6,550 nt of DNA from Methylomonas sp. (GCA_026990815.1 JALXCS010000139.1:1-6550); one strand, 5' to 3'; positions 1-6,487 are shown, counted from the first letter of the stretch. Notes: generated by a model from the sequence alone, not told the origin. A program made the numbers and translations.

Positions 1-66
1 CCCATGAGCCTCAGCCAACTTGGAGGCCATAAGAAGTGTGAACTCTAGAGTATATGTGGTGTTCAT
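1..66 (-). CDS. Possible N-terminal fragment of an unrecognised leftward gene
   Basis: On the minus strand an ATG at 66-64 opens a frame that stays open for all 22 codons to the window edge. The product would begin MNTTYTLEFTLLMASK and continue to LAEAHG. I do not recognise the family. A minus-strand promoter candidate with a perfect TATAAT lies just upstream, but its predicted transcript start is only about 9 nt before the ATG, and there is no Shine-Dalgarno sequence. Translation would then be almost leaderless, or the true start may be the in-frame ATG at 30-28. Twenty-two open codons can easily occur by chance, so this is a weak call that depends on sequence to the left. Confidence 0.3.
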   Translation of the reverse strand, partial: MNTTYTLEFTLLMASKLAEAHG

Positions 67-81
67 TTTTTCGGATTAAAA

Positions 82-109
82 ATTATATACAAAAAAGTGG
101 AAAAACCAA
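82..109 (-). promoter_or_regulatory. Candidate leftward sigma70 promoter
   Basis: Read on the minus strand, TTGGTT (109-104) is followed after 16 bp by a perfect TATAAT (87-82). The -35 box matches the consensus only in its TTG. The region is very AT-rich, so -10-like words are expected by chance. Its orientation fits the possible leftward gene starting at 66. Confidence 0.33.
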
Positions 110-130
110 CTATTTTTCACGACTGTAAAA

Positions 131-157
131 TTCACACCGCATTCCTATTTTTATAAC
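131..157 (+). promoter_or_regulatory. Candidate promoter of the gcvTP operon
   Basis: TTCACA (131-136, 5/6 match to TTGACA) and TATAAC (152-157, 5/6 match to TATAAT) lie in the right orientation for gcvT. The spacer is only 15 bp, shorter than the preferred 17. If it is used, the 5' leader would be roughly 80 nt long and would contain the hairpin at 178-193. No other pair in the 179-bp leader region is better. Confidence 0.27.
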
Positions 158-177
158 CATAATCAATTCAATGTGTT

Positions 178-193
178 ACTGGGTTCGACCAGT
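178..193 (+). promoter_or_regulatory. Small hairpin in the gcvT leader
   Basis: ACTGG (178-182) and CCAGT (189-193) pair perfectly around the loop GTTCGA, which contains a UUCG word. It sits 52 nt before the gcvT start. No T-run follows, so it is not an intrinsic terminator. It may be part of a structured leader RNA, or it may be chance. Confidence 0.3.
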
Positions 194-245
194 CATTAAT
201 CTAGCTGAAGGTTCTACTTAATCAGGTAAATTTATAAAAAACTGA

Positions 246-1361
246 GTGACATTAAAAAAAACCGTTATTTATGAAATGCACCGAGAGTTAGGTGCAAAAA
301 TAGTTGCTTTTGCCGGGTATCAAATGCCGGTAAGTTTTCTTTCAGGTATTATCAAAGAGCATTTGCATACCCGTCAATATGCGGGTTTTTTTGATATATC
401 CCATATGGGACAAATTAGCTTGCACGGGAAGCAGGGTGCAACAGCGCTTGAAAAACTGGTGCCAAGCAATATTCTAAACCTTCAAGAATCTAGACAATGT
501 TATACGCTATTTACCAATGACCAAGGTGGTATTCTGGATGATTTAATCGTAAGTCATATCAGCCAAGATCATTGGATGCTGGTAGTCAACGCAGCTTGTA
601 AACAGCAAGATTTTAGCTACCTTCAACACTATCTTTCTGATAACTGTTCAGTTGAATTACTGGAAGATAAATCCTTATTTGCTTTACAAGGCCCACTTGC
701 TGCATCGATTATCAAAGAACTTCTTACAGAAGGGAGTGCTGAAATTCCCTTCATGGCAACTGCACGAGTTGCTATCGCAGAAATACCTTGCCAAATAAGC
801 CGCTGTGGTTATACCGGTGAAGATGGTTTTGAAATTTCGGTAGCTAATCATCAGGCGGAAAAATTATCACGTATTTTATTGAAACAGGAATTTGTCGGAC
901 CCATTGGTTTAGGCGCCAGAGACTCACTACGTCTTGAAGCGGGATTATGTTTGTATGGTCATGATATTGATGCAACAACAACACCTGTAGAAGCTGGATT
1001 AAGTTGGGTCATTGACAAAAACTATTTACAGCCTAATGGAAAAAAACCTGAATTTCCCGGGGCGCAGAAAATTCTTGCAGAATTGCAATCGGGAACAAAA
1101 CGCCAGCGTGTTGGTATTTTACCACTAGGACGGTCTCTAGTTAGAGAGGGTACTCATCTGTTCAATCAAAAAAATGAAGCTGTTGGTTATGTCACCAGCG
1201 GCGGTTTTGGACCCAGTGTCAGAGCCTCGATAGCAATGGGATATGTTGCGACTGAATATAATCAAGTAGATACCGAATTAACGGCTTTAGTAAGGAATCG
1301 TAATGTACCCGTAAAAGTCGCTGCGTTACCTTTTGTTCCCCATCATTATTTTAGGTCTTAA
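246..1361 (+). CDS. gcvT: Glycine cleavage system T-protein (aminomethyltransferase)
   Basis: A cytoplasmic tetrahydrofolate-dependent aminomethyltransferase: it takes the aminomethyl group from lipoyl-GcvH, releases ammonia and forms 5,10-methylene-THF. The 371 residues are close to the usual length of about 365. Family landmarks run in order: YEMHRELGAKIVAFAGYQMP (residues 9-28), FDISHM (49-54), GGILDDLIV (94-102) holding the family's conserved Asp pair, GYTGEDGFE (188-196), GLGARDSLRLEAGLCLYGHD (221-240), and a C-terminal barrel domain from about 285 with GYVTSGGFGPS (314-324). The start is GTG. A TGA stop lies directly before it in the same frame (243-245), and the next in-frame ATG (codon 11) would remove the conserved N-terminal strand, so GTG is preferred. 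There is no convincing Shine-Dalgarno sequence; AGGT at 224-227 is too far away. gcvP follows after 15 bp, in an operon. The family is certain; the exact start slightly less so. Confidence 0.97.
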   Translation: MTLKKTVIYEMHRELGAKIVAFAGYQMPVSFLSGIIKEHLHTRQYAGFFDISHMGQISLHGKQGATALEKLVPSNILNLQESRQCYTLFTNDQGGILDDLIVSHISQDHWMLVVNAACKQQDFSYLQHYLSDNCSVELLEDKSLFALQGPLAASIIKELLTEGSAEIPFMATARVAIAEIPCQISRCGYTGEDGFEISVANHQAEKLSRILLKQEFVGPIGLGARDSLRLEAGLCLYGHDIDATTTPVEAGLSWVIDKNYLQPNGKKPEFPGAQKILAELQSGTKRQRVGILPLGRSLVREGTHLFNQKNEAVGYVTSGGFGPSVRASIAMGYVATEYNQVDTELTALVRNRNVPVKVAALPFVPHHYFRS

Positions 1362-1364
1362 ATC

Positions 1365-1370
1365 AGGAGA
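1365..1370 (+). promoter_or_regulatory. Strong ribosome binding site that supports the TTG start of gcvP
   Basis: AGGAGA lies 6 nt before the TTG at 1377, between the gcvT stop (1359-1361) and gcvP. No ATG lies in frame near the TTG, and the next in-frame ATG (codon 14) has no comparable site. The site therefore decides the start. Confidence 0.8.
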
Positions 1371-1376
1371 ATCGTC

Positions 1377-4289
1377 TTGTCTGATCAGCAAAACCCTTCA
1401 CTAGAAAAGCTGGAAATGCGGGGTGATTTCATTCGTCGGCATATTGGACTCAATACTCAACAGATCAAAGATATGCTGACATTTCTTGATTTGTCATCAT
1501 TGGATGAGCTGACCGAAAAAGTCATTCCTGAGACAGTTTTGACCAAACAAGCTTTTGCGTTACGTACTAATTTCAGCGAACAAGCGGTCGCTGCCTATGT
1601 GAGGAAAATGAGCAAGCGAAATCAGGTGTTTGTTTCCATGATTGGCATGGGTTATTACGACACTATTATGCCGGCGGTGATCAAACGTAATGTTTTGGAA
1701 AATCCGGGTTGGTACACAGCCTATACACCTTATCAAGCGGAAGTCAGTCAAGGCCGGCTGGAGGCATTGGCAAATTTTCAGCAGATGATAATGGATTTAA
1801 CTGCAATGGATTTAGCCAATGCATCATTGCTTGATGAAGCAACAGCCGTCGCGGAAGCAATGGCAATGTCAAAAAGGATTAGTAACAAGGACTCATTACT
1901 CTTTTTTGTTGATCAGGGTTGCCATCCGCAGACTATTGCAGTGGTGAAAACGAGAGCGGAACATCTAGGGTATCAATTATATATTGGTGATCCGCTAACT
2001 GATCTTGAAGGGTTATCTGTTTTTGGAGTGGTAGTGCAATACCCAAACTCAAGCGGGGAAGTCATCAACTTGCAAAATATTGCAGATCAACTTCATCAAC
2101 AAGGTTCCTTTTTAACGGTAGCGGCTGATTTGCTCAGTCTGGTTTTGCTTAAACCGCCCGGTGAGCAAGGCGCCGATATTGTGGTAGGAAGCGCCCAGCG
2201 ATTTGGTGTCCCGATGGGATATGGTGGTCCACATGCCGCTTATTTTGCAACGTATGACCAACATAAACGTGCCGTTCCTGGCCGCATTATTGGCTTATCG
2301 AGGGATAAGCGTGGCTTGCCAGCCTATCGAATGGCGCTACAGACGCGTGAACAACATATCCGTCGTGATAAAGCAACATCAAATATTTGTACATCACAAG
2401 CATTGCTTGCCATTATCTCTGGATTTTATGCCATTTATCATGGCAAAAAAGGATTGCAGCTCATTGCTGGCAGAGTGCATCGCTTTACTCAAATTGTTGT
2501 GCTTGGTTTGAAAAAACTAGGTTATACAATCACCAATCAGGTTTATTTTGATACTTTGACTTTGCTTGTGCCTGGCCAGGCGCGGCGAATTGCTGCTCGC
2601 GCTAGATCAATGCAAATTAATTTACGCATTGTTGATGCTGATACTTTGGGCATTTCACTCGATGAAACCACGACCCGTCAACATATCAATACCCTATTGA
2701 AAGTATTTTCACCCTACAGTCATGAAGGTTTTGATCTTGATCGTCTGGATAAAGAAGTTGAAGAATGTATTCCGGAAAACTGGCAAAGGACCAGTACTTT
2801 TTTAAGCCATCCAGTATTTGAACAATATCATTGTGAAACCGAAATGATGCGTTATATGCGTTGGCTGGCAAGGAAAGATATTGCTTTGGATCGGTCCATG
2901 ATTCCATTAGGTTCATGCACAATGAAACTTAATGCGGCAACTGAACTTCAGGCGTTGTCATCTTACGAATTTAGTGCCATGCATCCTTTCGTACCTTTGG
3001 AACAGGCGCAAGGATATCAGCAATTGATTGAAGAATTGGAAGAGATGCTGTGTGTGTTGACGGGGTTTGATGCTTTTTCCATGCAGCCTAATGCCGGTTC
3101 GCAAGGCGAATATGCTGGTTTATTGGTGATAAAAAAATATTTGCAGTCAAAAAATCAAGGGCATCGGAATATTTGTCTGATCCCAGCATCTGCCCACGGA
3201 ACCAATCCTGCCAGTGCCACGCTTGCGGGTTTGCAGGTCGTTGTAGTTGCTTGCGATGATCAAGGCAATGTCAGTGTTGAAGATTTGAAGAAAAAACTAG
3301 ATGAGCATGGCAATAATTTAGCAGCTTTGATGATTACCTATCCCTCCACACATGGCGTTTTTGAAGAAGCATTCTGTGATATTTGCGCCATGATTCATGA
3401 TGCGGGCGGCCAAGTTTATCTGGATGGAGCGAATTTTAATGCCTTGGTAGGATTAGGGCATCCCGGCCACTTTGGTGCTGATGTGGCACATATTAATTTA
3501 CACAAGACCTTCAGTATTCCGCATGGCGGCGGGGGGCCAGGGATGGGGCCAATTGGTGTTGGTGCTCATCTTGCACCGTTTTTACCCGACCACCCGGTTA
3601 TTGAAGGTGTCAATCCTGCAGCTGGTAATAATGAAACTATTGGTACAATTTCCACTGCCCCTTGGGGATCGGCTAGTATTCTTACGATTTCCTGGGCGTA
3701 TATCGCCATGATGCGAGCAAGAGGTCTAAAGCGAGCAACCCAGGTTGCAATTTTAAATGCCAATTATATCGCCAAACGGTTACGGGATTTCTATCCGGTT
3801 CTTTATACTGGAAAAAATGGCATGGTTGCTCATGAATGCATTATTGATTTACGTGCCATTAAAAAATCGTCCGGGATTACCGTAGATGATGTGGCAAAAA
3901 GATTGGTCGATTATGGCTTTCATGCGCCGACAGTGTCTTTTCCTGTACATGACACCATGATGATCGAACCAACCGAAAGTGAAAACAAAAGGGAAATAGA
4001 TCGGTTTTGTAATGCCATGATTGCTATCCGGAAAGAAATTGCAGCAGTGGAAAATGGTCTTGCGGACCCTGAAAATAATTTACTGAGGAATGCGCCACAC
4101 ACACATGATTTATTGTTACAAGATGACTGGCCATTTCCATACTCCCGGCAACAAGCATTTCACCCACTTGAGGACGAGCTACGAGAAGATAAGTACTGGC
4201 CGCCTGTGGCAAGAATAGATAATGTTTATGGGGACAGGAATTTGGTTTGTTCTTGTGCTTCAATGAGCGCGTATCAAGAAAGTCATTAG
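1377..4289 (+). CDS. gcvP: Glycine dehydrogenase (decarboxylating), glycine cleavage system P-protein, single-chain form
   Basis: A PLP enzyme that decarboxylates glycine and transfers the aminomethyl group to the lipoyl arm of GcvH. At 970 residues it matches the full-length type (E. coli about 957), with both fold-type I halves fused. The N-terminal half shows DFIRRHIG (17-24), MIGMGYYDT, the NPGWYTAYTPYQAE stretch, GSAQRFGVPMGYGGPHAA and ALQTREQHIRRDKATSNICT. The catalytic half shows MIPLGSCTMKLNAATE, MQPNAGSQGEY, SAHGTNPASA, DGANFNALVG, then HINLHKTF with the PLP-binding lysine at K710, followed by the glycine-rich PHGGGGPGMGP loop. The C-terminus carries KYWPPVARIDNVYGDRNLVC. The start is TTG, 6 nt after AGGAGA. 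Cys338 (SNIC) and Cys958/Cys960 are present; from memory, cysteines in these regions were proposed as a redox pair in a cyanobacterial P-protein, so any such control here is inference. Many homologues have Cys after HKTF; this protein has Ser. Confidence 0.98.
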   Translation: MSDQQNPSLEKLEMRGDFIRRHIGLNTQQIKDMLTFLDLSSLDELTEKVIPETVLTKQAFALRTNFSEQAVAAYVRKMSKRNQVFVSMIGMGYYDTIMPAVIKRNVLENPGWYTAYTPYQAEVSQGRLEALANFQQMIMDLTAMDLANASLLDEATAVAEAMAMSKRISNKDSLLFFVDQGCHPQTIAVVKTRAEHLGYQLYIGDPLTDLEGLSVFGVVVQYPNSSGEVINLQNIADQLHQQGSFLTVAADLLSLVLLKPPGEQGADIVVGSAQRFGVPMGYGGPHAAYFATYDQHKRAVPGRIIGLSRDKRGLPAYRMALQTREQHIRRDKATSNICTSQALLAIISGFYAIYHGKKGLQLIAGRVHRFTQIVVLGLKKLGYTITNQVYFDTLTLLVPGQARRIAARARSMQINLRIVDADTLGISLDETTTRQHINTLLKVFSPYSHEGFDLDRLDKEVEECIPENWQRTSTFLSHPVFEQYHCETEMMRYMRWLARKDIALDRSMIPLGSCTMKLNAATELQALSSYEFSAMHPFVPLEQAQGYQQLIEELEEMLCVLTGFDAFSMQPNAGSQGEYAGLLVIKKYLQSKNQGHRNICLIPASAHGTNPASATLAGLQVVVVACDDQGNVSVEDLKKKLDEHGNNLAALMITYPSTHGVFEEAFCDICAMIHDAGGQVYLDGANFNALVGLGHPGHFGADVAHINLHKTFSIPHGGGGPGMGPIGVGAHLAPFLPDHPVIEGVNPAAGNNETIGTISTAPWGSASILTISWAYIAMMRARGLKRATQVAILNANYIAKRLRDFYPVLYTGKNGMVAHECIIDLRAIKKSSGITVDDVAKRLVDYGFHAPTVSFPVHDTMMIEPTESENKREIDRFCNAMIAIRKEIAAVENGLADPENNLLRNAPHTHDLLLQDDWPFPYSRQQAFHPLEDELREDKYWPPVARIDNVYGDRNLVCSCASMSAYQESH

Positions 4290-4499
4290 CAGGATCTCTG
4301 TCGTTCTTTTATTGATAGTTGAAAAGCATATTGATGTGGCTACACTAACACGGACACACGAATTATAAATATACCAAAAATCAAGAGACAAACGCCAGTT
4401 GTGGACATAGCCAAATCAGCGCATGGCACTTGAGTAAAAGTCCGGCTCTGATTTATGTTGTGAGGCATCTTCTTATTCCGGTTAAGCTTTAGATCAACG
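4290..4499. other. Intergenic region between gcvP and the transporter gene
   Basis: This 210-bp gap holds no intrinsic terminator that I can see: no GC-rich hairpin with a T-run follows gcvP. It contains a weak promoter candidate for the transporter near its right end. A 42-codon minus-strand frame (4468-4340) with a hydrophobic end also crosses it. I do not annotate that frame as a gene. Confidence 0.6.
4430..4459 (+). promoter_or_regulatory. Weak promoter candidate for the transporter gene
   Basis: TTGAGT (4430-4435, 4/6) and TATGTT (4454-4459, 4/6) are spaced by 18 bp, about 40 bp before the ATG at 4500. The match is poor and is offered only because the gap after gcvP suggests that the transporter is transcribed separately. 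Confidence 0.2.
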
Positions 4500-5609
4500 A
4501 TGGGAAATTTATTGAACCCCCAAGGGAAATTTATTGATTTCATTCTGAAACAATGGCTGTTAGTTGCGTCTGGTACTGGTTTTGTCGTGACATCGGTTTA
4601 TGTCAGGCATTTCCCAGTCTATTCAACTCAGGAATTACAAGTACTTTTTATTATAGGCTCACTGTTTGTTGTGGTTAAAGGTCTTCAACATAGCGGGGTT
4701 ATATTAAAAGTAGCCAAGAAAATGGAACGAGGAAAAGCAATACCAGTAAAATTGGTAGTAACAACCTATTTTTTATCCATGTTGGTAACAAATGATATTT
4801 CGTTAATTGTTATTGTTCCGCTTACATTATCGCTTAATATCAATCGCAAAGGTGTTCTGGTCATTCTGGAAGCATTGGCGGCTAATGCCGGTTCTGCATT
4901 AACACCTTTTGGTAATCCGCAAAATCTTTTTATTTACTGGTTTTACGAAGTTCCTCCCGTTACATTCATCGAAACAATCTGGCCATTTTCAATCGTTTTT
5001 CTAATGATTCTGCTTGTTTCGTCACTTTTTGTTGGAATAAGAAATGATTCACATCGTTATGAAAGTTTACGACCAGTTAAAAAGATAGCTTATGTTTATG
5101 GTGTAATGCTGTTAATTGTACTGCTGGCTGTTCTTCATATTCTTCCTGTTTTAACAGGCGTTTTAGTGATTGTTTTTGCTTTGTTATTCGACCGAATGGC
5201 CCTCCGTATTGATTATGCACTTTTATTCAGCTTTTTCTTCTTTTTCGGTCTCGCAGGTAATATAAAAGAGCTGCTGGCATCTGAAATAAGTCATTCTGGG
5301 CATATTTTTCTGTTCTCTGCCTTGGCGAGTCAAGTTATGAGCAATGTTCCAGCAACGCTGTTATTTGCGAAATTCACGTCGAATTGGGAAGCTTTACTAT
5401 GGGGAACGAACGCAGGAGGCTTTGGGAGCCTGTTTGGTTCTTTGGCAAATCTGATTGCGTACAAGATTTACGTTACACATACAAGCTCAAATGATACGGC
5501 AATGTTCACGGCAAAATTTCTTATGATGGGCTATGCAGCATTTTTTGTGTCAATAGGGTTGTATTTCTTGTTACACCCGACACAATGTTTGTTGTGGATT
5601 ATCAAATGA
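4500..5609 (+). CDS. Short SLC13/ArsB/NhaD-like membrane transporter (ion transporter superfamily)
   Basis: A polytopic inner-membrane protein of 369 residues with about ten hydrophobic segments (near 18-36, 45-63, 83-110, 161-180, 196-230, 238-256, 266-290, 297-320 and 338-358). It shows the two-repeat signature of the superfamily. The first half has TNDISLIVIVPLTL (97-110) followed by GSALTPFGNPQN (131-142). The second half has SNVPATLL (281-288) followed by GGFGSLFGSLANL (306-318). The helix-breaking NPQN and SNVP loops form the substrate and ion site in relatives. Members move dicarboxylates, sulfate, arsenite or Na+/H+; the sequence does not decide which. Its length fits the compact subgroup often annotated as SLC13 family permease or anion transporter. 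The ATG at 4500 gives a normal N-terminus but has only a poor ribosome site. No arsR or other partner gene is adjacent, so an arsenite role is unsupported. Confidence 0.87.
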   Translation: MGNLLNPQGKFIDFILKQWLLVASGTGFVVTSVYVRHFPVYSTQELQVLFIIGSLFVVVKGLQHSGVILKVAKKMERGKAIPVKLVVTTYFLSMLVTNDISLIVIVPLTLSLNINRKGVLVILEALAANAGSALTPFGNPQNLFIYWFYEVPPVTFIETIWPFSIVFLMILLVSSLFVGIRNDSHRYESLRPVKKIAYVYGVMLLIVLLAVLHILPVLTGVLVIVFALLFDRMALRIDYALLFSFFFFFGLAGNIKELLASEISHSGHIFLFSALASQVMSNVPATLLFAKFTSNWEALLWGTNAGGFGSLFGSLANLIAYKIYVTHTSSNDTAMFTAKFLMMGYAAFFVSIGLYFLLHPTQCLLWIIK

Positions 5610-5813
5610 TTGGCCTCTATATGACCGCTACTTGTCAATAGGCAAAGCGAATTTATATCCAAACATATCGGATTTTATAAATACATTTTGTTGTTACTGC
5701 GGCCTTAACTTTTCCTTACTGCGTCAGATCATGCCACTATACTCAGCTTTTAGCGTCAAGTGAATTCCATCGCTATTCCCAAAAAAAGAAAAAGAGCAGC
5801 ATCCTGTAAAAAA

Positions 5814-5822
5814 TGCTAAATT
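5814..5822 (+). promoter_or_regulatory. Candidate extended -10 element of the toxin-antitoxin operon
   Basis: TGCTAAATT reads as an extended -10 (TG, one base, then TAAATT, 4/6 match to TATAAT). No good -35 box is seen 16-18 bp upstream, which an extended -10 can tolerate. Transcription would begin near 5829, inside the palindrome at 5821-5840. This is the arrangement expected for a promoter repressed by its own antitoxin. Confidence 0.33.
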
Positions 5823-5840
5823 GTACGTCATTGTGTACAA
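5821..5840 (+). promoter_or_regulatory. Probable autoregulatory operator of the toxin-antitoxin operon
   Basis: TTGTAC (5821-5826) and GTACAA (5835-5840) form perfect 6-bp inverted arms around an 8-bp spacer, ending 15 bp before the antitoxin ATG. The arms contain TGTAC-type half-sites. In the E. coli yefM-yoeB operator the antitoxin recognises TGTACA cores, which is established for that relative. Use of this palindrome by the antitoxin encoded here is inference from position and motif. Confidence 0.62.
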
Positions 5841-5855
5841 ACAGGGTGTTTAGTT

Positions 5856-6137
5856 ATGGAGCCAATTAATCTAAAGGAAGATGTCCAGCCTCTTTCAGAA
5901 TTCAGATCTCGAGTCAGCACATGTATACAGCAAGTTACTGAAACTAAAAGGCCTTTGCTTATAACGCAGCATGGGAAAGGTGTTGCAATATTGGCTGATG
6001 TAGAAGAGTTTGAGAAATTGCAAAGTCGCTTAGAGCTTCTGGAAAACTTATATAAAGCAGAATTACAAATTAACGAAGGGAGAGGTATTTCCCATGAAGA
6101 TGCAAAATTAATGGTAATGAAGAGCATTAAATCTTGA
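5856..6137 (+). CDS. Type II antitoxin, Phd/YefM family
   Basis: A 93-residue antitoxin expected to bind and neutralise the toxin encoded next and to repress their shared promoter, as dimers on the upstream palindrome. The N-terminal Phd/YefM fold is clear: PLSEFRSRVSTCIQQVTETK (12-31) is the recognition region, followed by RPLLITQHGKGVAILADVEEFEKL (32-55), the family's best conserved strand and helix. The tail from about 56 to 93 (LELLENLYKAEL, then NEGRGISHEDAK) is a charged helix of the kind that wraps the toxin. The GRGISHE-type motif is common in antitoxins paired with ParE/RelE toxins. AGGGTG at 5843-5848 lies 7 nt before the ATG and supports this start. The stop overlaps the start of the toxin gene. 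Confidence in the family is high; the exact subfamily is less certain. Confidence 0.93.
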   Translation: MEPINLKEDVQPLSEFRSRVSTCIQQVTETKRPLLITQHGKGVAILADVEEFEKLQSRLELLENLYKAELQINEGRGISHEDAKLMVMKSIKS

Positions 6138-6436
6138 AAATAATTTGGTCACCTCTAGCAGTAGATCAAGTTCGAGATATTGCATCATATATCGCACTAG
6201 ACAAACCAACAGTTGCGGTAGAGTGGGCAAAAAAAATATTTAACTCTATAGAAATACTGTATGACTACCCGGAAAGTGGTCGAGTAGTACCCGAAATAAA
6301 TAGAAAAGAAATAAGAGAACTTGTGCAGGGAAATTACAGAGTAATTTATAAAATAAAAGCCAATGAACCAGAAATTTTGGTTTTAGTTGTTAAAAGCTAT
6401 CGGCAAAAATTAAAAGAAAATGAAATTGAGGCTTGA
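6134..6436 (+). CDS. Type II toxin, RelE/ParE family
   Basis: A 100-residue small basic toxin, the normal length for the family. In order it has the opening strand IIWSPLAVDQVRDIASYIA (3-21), a helical hairpin with AVEWAKKIFNSIEIL (28-42), the YPESGRVVPE turn (45-54), REL..GNYRVIYKI (61-74) and the final strand ILVLVVKSYRQKL (81-93). The long helical hairpin and the YPESGR..PE motif favour the ParE-like branch. Members of that branch poison DNA gyrase, while RelE-type members cut mRNA at the ribosome; the target here cannot be decided from sequence. R50, R61 and R69 are at positions usually conserved. The start is TTG, overlapping the antitoxin stop as TTGA, so translation is probably coupled and toxin yield kept below antitoxin. 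AAGAG at 6120-6124 is a modest ribosome site. The frame is intact, so the toxin may be active. Confidence 0.92.
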   Translation: MKIIWSPLAVDQVRDIASYIALDKPTVAVEWAKKIFNSIEILYDYPESGRVVPEINRKEIRELVQGNYRVIYKIKANEPEILVLVVKSYRQKLKENEIEA

Positions 6437-6451
6437 CCTCACCATTACATG

Positions 6452-6482
6452 TTTCGCGAATTCAACTCCGAAGTGCAATTTT
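6452..6482. repeat. Probable terminal inverted repeat of the IS30-family element
   Basis: This stretch lies just outside the transposase stop codon and contains TTCAACTCCGAAGTGCAA (6461-6478), preceded by the palindrome TTCGCGAA (6453-6460). Position and wording resemble the ends of IS30-family elements as I remember them. The matching copy at the other end of the element is outside the window, so the exact boundary and any target duplication cannot be shown. Confidence 0.55.
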
Positions 6483-6487
6483 AGTAT

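Larger units (their letters stand above)
5610..5855. other. Intergenic region between the transporter and the toxin-antitoxin operon
   Basis: This 246-bp gap is AT-rich and has no open frame worth calling and no clear terminator after the transporter. Its last 45 bp hold the probable promoter and operator of the toxin-antitoxin operon. TTACTGCG occurs twice, at 5694-5701 and 5716-5723, exactly 22 bp apart. A further promoter-like pair, TTGTCA (5632-5637) and TATATC (5654-5659) with a 16-bp spacer, could start a longer transcript, but the evidence is thin. Confidence 0.5.

Noticed and set aside
97..120. Imperfect hairpin GTGGAAAA...TTTTTCAC, followed on the minus strand by a run of six T, resembling a leftward terminator
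   Set aside because: On the minus strand the stem has an A-C mismatch and is mostly A-T, and no upstream leftward gene needs a terminator here.
180..193. GGTTCGA word like a tRNA T-arm
   Set aside because: The stem and loop do not fit a T-arm (9-base register wrong, no acceptor, D or anticodon arms around it).
1560..4263. Several open frames of 60-102 codons inside gcvP, on both strands
   Set aside because: They overlap a strongly conserved full-length gene, have no family motifs or ribosome sites, and are shadows of its codon pattern.
4500..5609. Specific naming of the transporter as arsB or nhaD
   Set aside because: The shared motifs define the superfamily only; length and context do not support either specific function.
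5694..5723. Direct repeat TTACTGCG with 22-bp spacing
   Set aside because: An 8-bp repeat is expected by chance in a gap of about 250 bp, and the flanks do not extend the match.
5828..6127. Minus-strand frame of 99 codons opposite the antitoxin
   Set aside because: It is antisense to a clear Phd/YefM gene, with no recognisable motif; a shadow frame.
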